Shown: positions 1-8,578, counted from the stretch's first letter. The stretch: 64,000 nt of DNA from Roseibium aggregatum IAM 12614 (GCF_000168975.1 NZ_AAUW01000003.1:124001-188000); one strand, 5' to 3'. Numbers and translations are program-made. Notes: generated from the sequence alone by a model not told the origin.

Positions 1-1
1 G

Positions 2-88
2 CTTGGCGACGGCATCGGCGACCGGATGCGCTCCCGGCACACCAATCTTTTGACCCTTCGAAAAACAATCTTCAAACCAAGGAGTTGA
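2..88 (+). CDS. C-terminal end of an upstream gene, probably ABC transporter permease (partial)
   Basis: An open frame enters from the left edge and stops at TGA 86-88, overlapping the ribosome-binding site of the binding-protein gene that follows. The 28 residues seen begin LGDGIGDRMRSRHTN. DppC/OppC-type permeases usually end in a motif like LLGD-x-LRD-x-LDPR, so this is probably the last piece of a peptide/nickel-family permease. Gene order (permease then binding protein) supports it. With so few residues the call is inference. Confidence 0.4.
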   Translation, partial: LGDGIGDRMRSRHTNLLTLRKTIFKPRS

Positions 89-93
89 TCCTC

Positions 94-1635
94 ATGATAT
101 CCCGCAGAACCCTGGGCCGACTTGCCGTTTCCGTGGCTACGGCCGCCATGCTGGCCCTGCCGCACATGCCAGCGCAGGCCGAAGGCAGTTCAACGCTGAC
201 CGTTGCCACCATGTGGGAAGCCCTGCCGCTGTCGATGAAACCGCGCCGCAGCCGCTTTTTCAACGAAAGCGAGATTCTGGACACTCTGGTAAAGCTCGAT
301 TTCGACATGAAACTGGTTCCGGGTCTTGCCACCTCCTGGGAGCGCGTTTCTCCCAACGTCTGGCGCTTCCAGCTGCGCGAGGGCGTCACCTTCCATGACG
401 GCAGCACTTTCGACGCGGAAGCCGCCAAGTTCTCGCTGGAACGCGTGATCGCGCTCCTGCCCTATGCCTCGGACCTTCTCAACATCAAGGAAATCCGGGC
501 TGTTTCCGGCACTGAACTGGAAATCGAAACCAACGAGCCTTTCACTGCCCTGCCCAACCAGCTGACCGACGCCATCACCGTCATCTACGGCAAGGCCTCG
601 TTCGATGAGAACGGCGAGTTCGTGAAGCCGGTCGGCACCGGCCCCTGGGTGTTCAAGGATTACCAGAAGCATGACCGCACCACTGTTGTGCGCAACGATG
701 CCTACTGGGGCGAAGCGCCCAAGCTGGAAGAAATCGTCTACCGCTATATTCCCGACCACAATGCCCGCGCGCTGGCGCTGGAAACCGGCGAGGTCGACTT
801 CGTCGTCCACCTGTTGCCTTCCGATGTGGAACGCATGAAGGCCGACGAGAAATTCGAAGTCTATGCCGAGCCGAGCGCCGGTCTCTACTACGGTGCTTTC
901 AATGCCGGTGAGAACAGCGTGCTGCATGATCCGAAGGTTCGCCAGGCAGTGAACCTGCTGGTTGACCGCGAGATCCTGGTCAAGGGTGCGCTCGACGGCA
1001 TCGGCAAGCCGGCCTGGACCTTCTTCCCGCCGGAATTTCCCTGGGCCGCACCAGAGCTTTCTGCCTATTCCTTCAACCCGGAAAAAGCCGCCGAGCTTCT
1101 GACCGAGGCCGGATACGAGAAAGACGGCACCACCTGGCAGAAGGACGGCGAGCCGCTGAGCCTGCGTATCCTCAGCTATTCCAGCCGCGCCGAAATGGCC
1201 CCGATCAGTGAAACCATGGCAGCGCTGCTGCAGCAGCAGGGTATTTCCACCAAGCTGGAAATGTACACTTGGGAAGGCATGCTCGATCTCGTCAAGCAGA
1301 GTGATTATGACGTTTCCGTCGTCTTCTGGACACCGGAAATGACCGGCCACCCGGACCTGCACCTGAAGTCGCAGTTCCATTCCAAGGCGGGCCTCAACTA
1401 CCAGAACTGGGCCAATCCGGAATTCGACGCCCTGGTCGACAAGGGCCGGACGCTGGAAGAAGGCCCGGAAGCGCTGGAAACCTATGCCAAGGCACAGGAA
1501 ATCCTGCAGACGGATGCACCGATCATCCCGCTGGTTCACAAGATCTACGTGGCCGCGTCCAAGACCGGCGTCAGCGGCTACAAGGTCCACCCGTCCGGCT
1601 TCTTCTACAATTTCAAGGCAGTCAGCAAACAGTAA
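94..1635 (+). CDS. ABC transporter substrate-binding protein, family 5 (peptide/nickel type)
   Basis: A 513-residue periplasmic binding protein that would capture a peptide-like or related solute for an ABC importer. ATG 94 is preferred over TTG 85 because GGAG at 81-84 lies nine bases ahead and the product then starts with a clean signal peptide (MISRRTLGRLAV..., cleavage near AQA-EG). The mature part has the family 5 pattern: WR-x-LREGVTFHDG, GTGPWVFKDY, RNDAYWG and the distal V-x-FWTPEMTGHP region. Length is normal. It follows the apparent end of a permease gene and is followed by a strong hairpin and two small genes that look co-transcribed. The substrate cannot be read from sequence. Confidence 0.92.
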   Translation: MISRRTLGRLAVSVATAAMLALPHMPAQAEGSSTLTVATMWEALPLSMKPRRSRFFNESEILDTLVKLDFDMKLVPGLATSWERVSPNVWRFQLREGVTFHDGSTFDAEAAKFSLERVIALLPYASDLLNIKEIRAVSGTELEIETNEPFTALPNQLTDAITVIYGKASFDENGEFVKPVGTGPWVFKDYQKHDRTTVVRNDAYWGEAPKLEEIVYRYIPDHNARALALETGEVDFVVHLLPSDVERMKADEKFEVYAEPSAGLYYGAFNAGENSVLHDPKVRQAVNLLVDREILVKGALDGIGKPAWTFFPPEFPWAAPELSAYSFNPEKAAELLTEAGYEKDGTTWQKDGEPLSLRILSYSSRAEMAPISETMAALLQQQGISTKLEMYTWEGMLDLVKQSDYDVSVVFWTPEMTGHPDLHLKSQFHSKAGLNYQNWANPEFDALVDKGRTLEEGPEALETYAKAQEILQTDAPIIPLVHKIYVAASKTGVSGYKVHPSGFFYNFKAVSKQ

Positions 1636-1649
1636 CAGCCCAAGCTCAG

Positions 1650-1672
1650 CCCGGGCGGCTTCGCCGCCCGGG
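1650..1672 (+). terminator. GC-rich hairpin between the binding-protein gene and its downstream pair
   Basis: A perfect 10-bp stem (CCCGGGCGGC, loop TTC, GCCGCCCGGG) lies 14 bases after the stop codon. There is no following T-run, and the next gene starts 21 bases later. It is more likely a partial attenuator or a 3' stabiliser of the binding-protein mRNA than a full terminator; such hairpins are common after binding-protein genes. Confidence 0.55.
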
Positions 1673-1693
1673 ATCGTTCGAATGGAGAGCCCA

Positions 1694-2305
1694 ATGGCGT
1701 CCTGCCTCTTTCTGCAGCCGATCAAGGGGGCAGGCAACGACCTGCCCGACGTCGGCGATTATGTGCCCGATATCGACGTAGTCGGCCATTATGACCTCGA
1801 AACTGCCGACCTGTCGCGCTATCCCGCGCTCTGCCTGCCGGCCCATCTCGACCAGCGCTTTTTCGGCAGCCTGACGTCGAAGATCGAGCAGTTCCTGAAT
1901 GGTGGTGGAACACTGGTGTTCAACGGCCACGTTGCCTGGCCGATGCTGCCAGAATTCCAGCCCTTCGTTCCCCTGAACCGCTTCTCGCTGGAAGACCTGC
2001 AGATCCACCGGCTGACAGACCACCCGGTGTTTGAAGGCGTTGCAACCGAGGAGCTGACATACCGCCGGGGTGTTGCCGGCTTCTACGCCCGCGGTTTCAA
2101 CCCGCCGCCGGAAGGCGCTGTTAACCTCCACGGTGTCGGCCCGGATCGCCTGCCCTGCGACTGGGTCTATGAGCGCCCTTCCGGCGGACGCATCTTCATG
2201 CATGCCGGCAACGATCTTTGGATGTACGTCGGCTCCAGCGACACGACCGCACGCATTGCCCCGCAGCTCTGCGCCTGGGCCAGCGGAAAGGGACCCCAGC
2301 AATGA
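1694..2305 (+). CDS. Hypothetical protein, amidotransferase/ThuA-like fold (first of a pair)
   Basis: A 203-residue cytosolic protein with no signal peptide. ATG 1694 is chosen because GGAG at 1684-1687 sits at proper spacing; ATG 1682 would lack a site. The middle (residues about 35-75) reads LPAHLDQRFFGSLTSKIEQF followed by LNGGGTLVFNGHV, the alternating strand/helix pattern with a GGG turn seen in class I amidotransferase-like and ThuA-like folds. I see no catalytic Cys-His pair, so enzymatic activity is doubtful. It overlaps the next gene by 4 bases (ATGA) and the two proteins are similar in size and layout, suggesting paralogues acting together with the ABC transporter upstream. The function is unknown. 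Confidence 0.7.
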   Translation: MASCLFLQPIKGAGNDLPDVGDYVPDIDVVGHYDLETADLSRYPALCLPAHLDQRFFGSLTSKIEQFLNGGGTLVFNGHVAWPMLPEFQPFVPLNRFSLEDLQIHRLTDHPVFEGVATEELTYRRGVAGFYARGFNPPPEGAVNLHGVGPDRLPCDWVYERPSGGRIFMHAGNDLWMYVGSSDTTARIAPQLCAWASGKGPQQ

Positions 2306-2934
2306 CAAGGCTCGCAGTCCTCGACGCCGGCACCTACTATCATCACCGCACCATTTACGAACCGCGATACCACGACTTTTTCGACGAGATCATCTACACA
2401 CGCGATCTGCCTGAGGTGGATCTGTCCGCCTTTGACACCCTGCTTGTCTCCTGCCGCACCGATCCTTCGGTACTGCGTCCCCGGCGCGAGCAAATCGCCG
2501 ACTTTCTGGCAAGCGGCAAGACCGTCGTCGCCATGGGCTCCACCGGCCATCCGGACTGGCTGCCTGATGTGAAGTGGACGGACACGCCGACCAATTTCTG
2601 GTGGTGGAAGGAAGGCGGCGAGATCGGCCTGAAGATCGCCGCGCCGGATCATCCCCTCTTCACCCACCTCACCCTTGCCGACGTCACCTGGCACTATCAC
2701 GGTTATTTCCAGGTGCCGGACGGGGCGCAGTCGCTGGTCGACGTCGGCGAATTCGGCTCGATCTTTTACGAGGACACGGTCTCCACCCCCGGCCGCCTGC
2801 TGATCACTTCCCTTGACCCGATGTACCATCACGGCAGCTTCTTCATGCCGGCAACAACCCGGTTTCTGGACGGGTTCCTGCCATATCTGAAAGGGATCGG
2901 CGCAGGGCTTGCCAAAAGGACATCAGTCCCCTGA
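2302..2934 (+). CDS. Hypothetical protein, amidotransferase/ThuA-like fold (second of a pair)
   Basis: A 210-residue protein starting at ATG 2302, four bases inside the stop of the previous gene, so translation is likely coupled. It begins RLAVLDAGTYYHHRTIYE and contains FDTLLVSCRTDP, then a helix and FLASGKTVVAMG, which parallels the GGGTLVF turn of its partner. It is rich in Trp and His in the middle (NFWWWKEGG, TWHYHGYFQ, MYHHGSFF). The two genes probably form one functional unit, for example a heteromer or sequential enzymes acting on the solute imported by the upstream binding protein. This is inference; no characterised homologue is recognised. Confidence 0.7.
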   Translation: MTRLAVLDAGTYYHHRTIYEPRYHDFFDEIIYTRDLPEVDLSAFDTLLVSCRTDPSVLRPRREQIADFLASGKTVVAMGSTGHPDWLPDVKWTDTPTNFWWWKEGGEIGLKIAAPDHPLFTHLTLADVTWHYHGYFQVPDGAQSLVDVGEFGSIFYEDTVSTPGRLLITSLDPMYHHGSFFMPATTRFLDGFLPYLKGIGAGLAKRTSVP

Positions 2935-3783
2935 GCGCAGACCTTTCCGCTACGTTCCCGATGCGCTTCAAGTGAAAGCGGCATTGTCAGAATTGGCCGT
3001 GGTATTTTCAAGGATGTTGAGCGGCACACACATGTGTGGACGAAATACATCAGGAGCAAACCGGGTAGTGGCGGCAGGGAATTTGGCTTCCAGCATGACC
3101 CGGGTCGCGACTGGAAAAGGCCATTCTCGATCCCCACACGCAGAACCCGCGCTTTAACCGCCTCCCTTTCCTGACGCCCTGACAACGGCGCTTGTGTCCC
3201 CCTCCGCTCTGGCGGCGGCGCACCGACGGCCGGCGGTGCGTTCGCTGCCGTCGCCGCGCACCTCACCCGTGACGGACCGATACGGATATCTACCAATCCT
3301 CCGGGCACGGGGCCGCCACCTGGAACAGCCATTCCACCGAGCCCAGAAACCCGGCTCAGGTCAAGGCAGGCGCCTTGGAGGGAGAGCCCGGGTGTGGGAT
3401 CCCCGCGTCGTCGGCGACGAAACCAGCGTCGCCCTGCCACAGATCCTTCGGGAGCTGGCTGAACGCGGCTGTTGAGTGTGGATTTACATCAATCCTGCGG
3501 GTTATCCCGGCAGGTCGGCGACCGCCTGGTTTCTGGATGCGTTTTGCCGTTTGAGGAGGCAGACGGGGCAGCTTTACGTCTCTAGAGAGGACGTTCACAG
3601 GTTCTCGGCTTGGTTATAGAAGCTGCCATTGAAGGCGAAACGACCATGAGTCCATTGTGGGCGGGAAGTGTGAATTCGCTGCGCCAGAAACCAATGGCGG
3701 CAATGCGGACTTTTTGGGACCTTAGAAAGATGGCAAGCCTCCGCCGTTTAGGGTGGTAAGCTGGCTCTCTTGTAGCTTGGAGT
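2935..3783. other. Gene-poor stretch, no supported gene
   Basis: About 850 bases between the amidotransferase-like pair and the KAP-like gene. Open frames exist on both strands but read as low-complexity Arg/Pro/Gly runs without start sites or family resemblance. A short palindrome CACACATGTGTG lies near 3028-3040. The change in composition towards 3600-3783 marks the edge of the AT-richer KAP gene. The stretch could be decayed sequence at an integration boundary, but I see no att repeat or transposase. Confidence 0.5.
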
Positions 3784-5535
3784 TTATGCTGTTGGGCTTT
3801 CCGTGGCAGCAGTCGGTTGAGGCTCCTCCGGTGGTATTTTTGCGAGGCGCTCAGCTATACCCCAGCGGCTCACCCTAACCTTATTGACAAGGTTCTCCTC
3901 CGCTATTTGCTGGAGTGCATCATTAGTTTTTCGCATAATTTCGATGTTATAGATATCGGGGTTTGAAAGACTATTGTACTGGGTCAAGGCGCTACGCATC
4001 ACCTTGAATTCACTGCCCTTGTGGTGTTTGAGCACTCGGATGTACTCCTCAACTGGAAGTGCGGCCAATCGCTCAGTGATATCTTTATTGTGGCCGTCGT
4101 GTGCGAGCATTAGGAACAGTTCTTCAACTGACATCGATCGTTTCTCTTGCTCTTCCAATGCCAACAGTTTTTCTTTGATGTCATCATCAAGACGACGCCC
4201 AAACACCTCTATATCAATGAGATCATAGGCATCGCGTTCCCCGCGCCGTGCCTCAAGATAAACGTCCAGAAGTGTGTCGCCGTCGGGCCCTCGATCCAAA
4301 TCACGAAACAAGTTCACAACTGAAATCACGTCACTAAGAGAGTAAAATTTCGCACTCTCTGCAATGCAGCTTTCAAAGCCCTTTAGCTTCTCGTTCAGAT
4401 CATCATCGAAGGAGTCGTAGAACTCCCGCCATGCTTTGTTAATTTGATCTGCGGCAAAACCTTGTTCAACCCTTTGGTTTAATTCGGTCGCATGTTTATC
4501 GATGATTTCCTTGGTGAAGTAGCCGTCTTCGATCCCTTTAAGTAATGCGACATCAAACTCATCGGTAGCGTGGTATCCATAATCGGCAATTAGCTTGAGC
4601 CACTCCTGCTCCTGCGGGATGAGTTCATCTTCTTCCGGATTATTCAACGAATAGCCCGTAAACATTCCTTTATGACGAAGGAGAAATTCCTTGCTTGGCG
4701 CGATTTCCGGCTGGAGGTGACACCATCCCATCAACACAATTGTGTGCGCTACGCTTATGAATACGCCGGGTTTGTAATGCGTCAAAAGAGGCTGGATTTG
4801 CTGCACGAAGGAATACAGTTTGCGGATAACGCGAACGTTGTCGATCCCGAGCTTCGTAGTCCGTTCACTTACCAACTGTTTAATTTCATTGGTTCCATCA
4901 AACGCCTTTAGCGCGATATCTGCGCAATCCATCGCAGTTGGCCTAAAGCGTAGGTTGATATCCACGACCTTCTCCAGATAGCCCCCGAACATGGCTCTAT
5001 CTTCACCATCCAGACGCTCGTCGTTCAACAGGATAACCACCTTGCAGTTCCGGTCTTCCCGAAGCTGGGACACCAGTCCAAGGACGTCGCCACTTCGAAG
5101 GTCTCTGCCCTTGCGTTCCAGATCGTCGATGCAAATGAGGCGGTTTCTGACGAGCATATACATGACCGCAACCCCCGCACTGGTATAATTTTCACCGAGG
5201 AATTTTCCAGCCAAGCCGCCCAGCTTCAGAATGCCAGGGAATGCGCCTTTGACATAGGATTCCACGTCCTGAAAGTCGAACGACTTCCCAACTTGATCCA
5301 CGTCGATGGTCTGATGGATAATCTCTTGCTTGAGGTCGGCGAGGCTGTTTACGCCAAAGAGGGACACATAAGCGTACTTGTCTCGCCCAATCCTCCTATT
5401 GGCGACAGCCTCTTTGAGGGCCTCATTCCAACTGTAGGTTTTGCCAGTCCCCCAATTGCCGCGGATACACAACACCTCGGCCGTTTCTGATTCGAGAAAG
5501 CGCGCTGTTTGGGCCTTTACGTTGTCGATCGACAT
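3784..5535 (-). CDS. KAP-like P-loop NTPase
   Basis: A 583-residue ATPase-like protein. The Walker A motif GNWGTGKT is at residues 26-33 and the Walker B strand LICIDDLE at 133-140; the spacing and the DDLE box followed by a helix and a KVVILLNDERL strand fit the KAP/P-loop family. A hydrophobic patch just before Walker B (about 118-130) is short for a membrane segment. The C-terminal 350 residues are mostly helical and acidic with no recognised domain. The start is ATG 5535 with GAGG ten bases upstream. The gene is clearly AT-richer than its neighbours and stands alone between gene-poor stretches, suggesting horizontal acquisition. Family members occur in defence and mobile contexts, but no partner gene is present here. 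Confidence 0.75.
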   Translation of the reverse strand: MSIDNVKAQTARFLESETAEVLCIRGNWGTGKTYSWNEALKEAVANRRIGRDKYAYVSLFGVNSLADLKQEIIHQTIDVDQVGKSFDFQDVESYVKGAFPGILKLGGLAGKFLGENYTSAGVAVMYMLVRNRLICIDDLERKGRDLRSGDVLGLVSQLREDRNCKVVILLNDERLDGEDRAMFGGYLEKVVDINLRFRPTAMDCADIALKAFDGTNEIKQLVSERTTKLGIDNVRVIRKLYSFVQQIQPLLTHYKPGVFISVAHTIVLMGWCHLQPEIAPSKEFLLRHKGMFTGYSLNNPEEDELIPQEQEWLKLIADYGYHATDEFDVALLKGIEDGYFTKEIIDKHATELNQRVEQGFAADQINKAWREFYDSFDDDLNEKLKGFESCIAESAKFYSLSDVISVVNLFRDLDRGPDGDTLLDVYLEARRGERDAYDLIDIEVFGRRLDDDIKEKLLALEEQEKRSMSVEELFLMLAHDGHNKDITERLAALPVEEYIRVLKHHKGSEFKVMRSALTQYNSLSNPDIYNIEIMRKTNDALQQIAEENLVNKVRVSRWGIAERLAKIPPEEPQPTAATESPTA

Positions 5536-5872
5536 GGGGTTGCCTCAAAATAGTTGGACAGTTCACTGGAGTTCTCAACAGTCTGACACTAGACCGTGAT
5601 GATATCGATTATGTCAGCCGCAAATTTCATTCTCCCAGTCTCTGCACAAAGGCGATAGAACCAAATTGGGGATACAAGCGCGACCTCTTCGGGGCAAATG
5701 TGGCGATGAAAGGAACGGCCCCAAGGTCTCAAAAGGGCTCCTTGCCGCCTTTCGCCGCAGATAGCGCGGATGTCCGCAACGGGCCGCAAACGACACTATG
5801 TCGAACCTAGTCACTAAAATCAGCGTTGCGCTGTCGCAGGTTGTTTTGAGCCCTTGCCAACCGAAGTGCCCA
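5536..5872. other. Gene-poor stretch upstream of the KAP-like gene
   Basis: It holds the promoter region of the minus-strand NTPase gene. Two overlapping 66-codon minus frames (5589-5814) have no ribosome-binding site and no recognisable product. Nothing else is supported. Confidence 0.5.
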
Positions 5873-6436
5873 CTATCCGTTCAGGCCCGTCAAGAGTTCG
5901 TTCAGGGCTAAGGTAAACCCGTGATCTTCGACAGGTTCACTGGTCCCAATTCGACCATTCATTGCAGTGGCCAAGGCAGCGCCATGGGTGAAGTCTACGA
6001 GTATTTCGAGCCAGAGCCGCCTCCTGTGATCGGGCAGGCCGGCTTCGGTCAGAAGCGTCGAGATTTCGTTGGTGATCCTCTCTGCCTGCTTTGGAAAGAC
6101 ATTCGGCTGGCTGAAGATGAGCATCGTCAGACCCGGGTAGCGGAGAACCTGCGCATGGTAGGCATTCAGGAGCTCGCGTATCCGCTCAATCGCCGTGCCG
6201 TCATCCCGCACCGAAACCCGCTCATAGGCGTATTCCGACATTGCGCCGATCAAGCCATCGCGTCCCCCGAAGTGATGATGGATCGTCATAGGGTTGATGT
6301 CGAGGCGCTCCGCCAGCGCCCTCATGGTGAAGGCACCGACTCCCTTGTGATCCAGAAGGTCAAAGGCGGCTCCGAGCATGTCTTTGCGCGAGACAGGTGC
6401 GTCTTCCCGGAGCGGACGTCCCCGGGGCCGCTTCAT
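5873..6436 (-). CDS. TetR/AcrR family transcriptional regulator
   Basis: A 187-residue one-component repressor. The N-terminal helix-turn-helix occupies about residues 15-60 (AAFDLLDHKGVGAFTMRALA then ERLDINPMTIHHHFGGRDGL), followed by an all-helical ligand domain. Its start codon overlaps the stop of the upstream reductase gene (ATGA at 6433-6436), so both are made from one transcript. A palindrome lies ahead of that transcript at 6985-7014, so autoregulation together with the reductase is likely. The ligand is unknown. Confidence 0.9.
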   Translation of the reverse strand: MKRPRGRPLREDAPVSRKDMLGAAFDLLDHKGVGAFTMRALAERLDINPMTIHHHFGGRDGLIGAMSEYAYERVSVRDDGTAIERIRELLNAYHAQVLRYPGLTMLIFSQPNVFPKQAERITNEISTLLTEAGLPDHRRRLWLEILVDFTHGAALATAMNGRIGTSEPVEDHGFTLALNELLTGLNG

Positions 6437-6969
6437 GCTTCGATCCGGTAACGGGCCTGGACAAGCCCGGAGGGAAAACTCTTCGTCTGCTCGAGGCGCA
6501 GCGAGATGTCTGCAGCAACGCTGCCGAACAATCGGCGTCCCTCCCCGAGTAGCACCGGCACACTCGTAATCACCATGTCGGCAATCAAACCCGCCCTCAG
6601 GAAGGACTGGATGAGGAGTCCTCCATCGATATAGACCTTCCTGTGTCCCTCGATCTGCAGCATGCGCATCGCCTCTTCGGGCGAGAGGTTGGCGACCCGG
6701 ACCTTGTCGAGCAGATCTTCCGACAGATCACTCCGGGTCAGGGTCGAAGACAGGACAACAACCGGACGATGGTATGGCCAAGGCCTCACAGTGTGCATTT
6801 TCTCGAATGTTCCACGGCCCATCAGAATGACGTCAATGTCTGCAATGAAGGCATCGTAGCCATGATCTTCGCTGGGATCATCTCGCTCCAGCAGCCAAGC
6901 AATATCCCCGTCGCTCCGGGCGATGAAGCCGTCCAAACTGGTAGCGATAAAAACATGTCCAGTGATCAT
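6433..6969 (-). CDS. Dihydrofolate reductase-fold oxidoreductase (RibD C-terminal type)
   Basis: A 178-residue NADPH-dependent reductase-like protein. It begins MITGHVFIATSLDGFIAR, the usual N-terminus of RibD-C/YyaP-type proteins, and contains DVILMGRGTFEK, KVYIDGGLLIQSFLRAGLI and LGEGRRLFG. The start is placed at ATG 6969, because 19 further codons upstream (to 7026) are AT-rich, run through the operator region and add nothing conserved. It is the first gene of a two-gene transcript with the TetR gene. Members of this family are often regulated by an adjacent TetR or MarR protein; the substrate here is unknown. Confidence 0.85.
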   Translation of the reverse strand: MITGHVFIATSLDGFIARSDGDIAWLLERDDPSEDHGYDAFIADIDVILMGRGTFEKMHTVRPWPYHRPVVVLSSTLTRSDLSEDLLDKVRVANLSPEEAMRMLQIEGHRKVYIDGGLLIQSFLRAGLIADMVITSVPVLLGEGRRLFGSVAADISLRLEQTKSFPSGLVQARYRIEA

Positions 6970-6984
6970 TTTACACCCATAATT

Positions 6985-7014
6985 ATACATCGTATAATAA
7001 ATGATTGTATGTAT
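6985..7014. promoter_or_regulatory. Imperfect palindrome, candidate TetR operator
   Basis: ATACAT and ATGTAT arms are 18 bases apart in an AT-rich stretch just upstream of the reductase start at 6969. Ten of 15 positions per arm are symmetric when the 30-base element is folded on its centre. Its position between promoter and start codon suits an operator for the TetR protein encoded in the same transcript. Confidence 0.45.
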
Positions 7015-7022
7015 CGGTCGTG

Positions 7023-7481
7023 TCAAGACCAGCGCTGATCCAGGGCGCTATTCGAGGCTGAGTATTCGTCGCTACCGAGGCGGCTCATCACCCAAAGGGG
7101 ACGGTAGCAATGTCCGCGTTGCTGGCGTCCGGTGTCCGCTGAACCAAGGCCTGATTTGAGAGTGATCCACGCAAAATCCGTCCCAACGAGTTCGGCGTTT
7201 GTGATCGCTGAAACGTTGACATGCCAGTGAGCATCAATCAGACCCGGCATCAGGGCGCGTCCGCCACCGTCAATAAGGGTAGCACCATCAGCTTCAATCG
7301 CATCGGTGGAAACCGACTTGATCAGGTTGCCTTCGATCAGGACATTGGCATTCTCAATGCGCTGTTCGTTCTCACCGTCAAAAATATGAACATTCGTGAT
7401 CAGGGTTTGTTGCGGCGCATCCTGTGCGAAAGCAGATACAGAGTGCGCCAAGAAAACAGCACAACAAAATCCGATTAATGT
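7023..7481 (-). pseudogene. Truncated amidohydrolase (N-terminal remnant)
   Basis: The frame encodes a signal-peptide-like stretch (CCAVFLAHSVSAFA), then NVHIFDGENEQRIENANVLI and ALMPGLIDAHWHVN, the classic entry strand and metal-binding HxH motif of imidazolonepropionase/amidohydrolase-type enzymes. Homology stops about 95 codons in; the rest (GRQQRGHCYRPLW...) is unrelated frame and ends at 7023, whereas intact enzymes are about 400 residues or more. At the 5' end a TGA (7482-7484) precedes the signal peptide in frame and no ATG is present. Both ends are therefore broken: no start and no catalytic barrel. It is a relic at the edge of the reductase/TetR module. Confidence 0.75.
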
Positions 7482-7924
7482 TCAAAACACTCTCCGCTCC
7501 CGTTACGTCAATACGCTCCAAGATCGAAAGCGTTGCATGCGGATGAGCCGGAGCAAGACAAATGCAGTGTTACCAGGAAATAAGCGCGAGTGAGTCATCT
7601 TTGATCTTCAACTGGCAAGGTTTTACCTGATGTCGCCTGTCGCAAACACGCATTCACTTCAAAATCTAATGTCAAAAAAATCCGCAGTGCCGGCGTCTGG
7701 TTGATAACCGTCTTCCCAGATGCAGAAAATGGCTGCTTCGACGAGTTGCATCGCGGCGCCGCCTCAGCAGGTGAATGTCAGCTAAACCCAATCGGAGCAA
7801 GTAACCCGTCAGTTCCCTCTCGTCCCCATTGCGGTCCCCCTCGTCACACCCCCGTCTCCCCTGTACCCTGCCTTTCGTCCCGGTAAACGGGATGATCCGG
7901 TAACGCCCACCACGGGAGGCGGTC
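7482..7924. other. Intergenic stretch, no supported gene
   Basis: About 440 bases between the amidohydrolase relic and the next gene. No frame has a start site or recognisable product. The last 20 bases carry the ribosome-binding site (GGGAGG) of the following gene. Confidence 0.5.
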
Positions 7925-8488
7925 GTGATTCAGCTTGCTTCGGTTTTTGCAAAGCCCCTTTTGGGGAAGCTTGGTGTCAGTGATGAGGCCAGGGAGCGGT
8001 TTGTGGCGTTGCAGAAGGCGGTGACCGGGGATACGGGCACAGCCTGGATTCCGCTGTCACGCCCTTCCGCGACACTCGATTTTTCCACCCACCGGCAGAT
8101 GCCGTCCGACATCCACAACACCGGCGAGATCGGTCCGGAGAAAGAGCCGGTTACCTGGAAGGAGTTCGTCTGGACATCGGACCAGACCATCAAGGACTGT
8201 GTCCTGCACAAGATTTCCTGGCGGTTCTATGAGAACGGGCTGATCTGCCTGGAGGTCTGCGGCAGCAAGGATGCGGTGGGGCTGGACGGCAGCGACCTGA
8301 TCGGCCACCGGCTGGAGCTGCGCGACGACACCGGCTTCCTGATCGGCATCTGGGCCGCCGCCTTCCTGATCGTCAAGGACACCGAGCGGCGCAGCTTTCA
8401 GACGTCAACCGAGGATGACCACAAGCTGTTGAAACTGCATTTCAGCAAACTGGCCGAACAGCAGACCGGCATCGCCTTCCGCATCTGA
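7925..8488 (+). CDS. Hypothetical cytosolic protein
   Basis: A 187-residue protein starting at GTG 7925, with GGGAGG seven bases ahead. It has no signal peptide or membrane segment. The N-terminus (LASVFAKPLLGKLGVSDEA) is helical; the rest looks beta-rich with alternating strands (WRFYENGLICLEVCGSKDAV, HRLELRDDTGFLIGIWAAAF). I do not recognise the family. Its codon use matches the high-GC neighbours, so it is probably resident. It stands alone between the amidohydrolase relic and a converging TetR gene. Confidence 0.65.
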   Translation: MIQLASVFAKPLLGKLGVSDEARERFVALQKAVTGDTGTAWIPLSRPSATLDFSTHRQMPSDIHNTGEIGPEKEPVTWKEFVWTSDQTIKDCVLHKISWRFYENGLICLEVCGSKDAVGLDGSDLIGHRLELRDDTGFLIGIWAAAFLIVKDTERRSFQTSTEDDHKLLKLHFSKLAEQQTGIAFRI

Positions 8489-8578
8489 CCGAGCCTGGGG
8501 TGCCGATGCAATTTCTACTGTAGCCCCCTCGCTTGCCGGAGCGGCTGGGTTCTGGACCGGCCCGCCGATCGTCTGCGG

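Noticed and set aside
2829-3440. 203-codon minus-strand frame in the gap before the NTPase gene
   Set aside because: It overlaps the end of a well-supported plus gene, is Arg/Pro/Gly-biased as expected of antisense GC-rich DNA, and has no binding site or family resemblance.
5589-5814. Two overlapping 66-codon minus frames upstream of the NTPase gene
   Set aside because: No start signals, no conserved motif, and they exclude each other.
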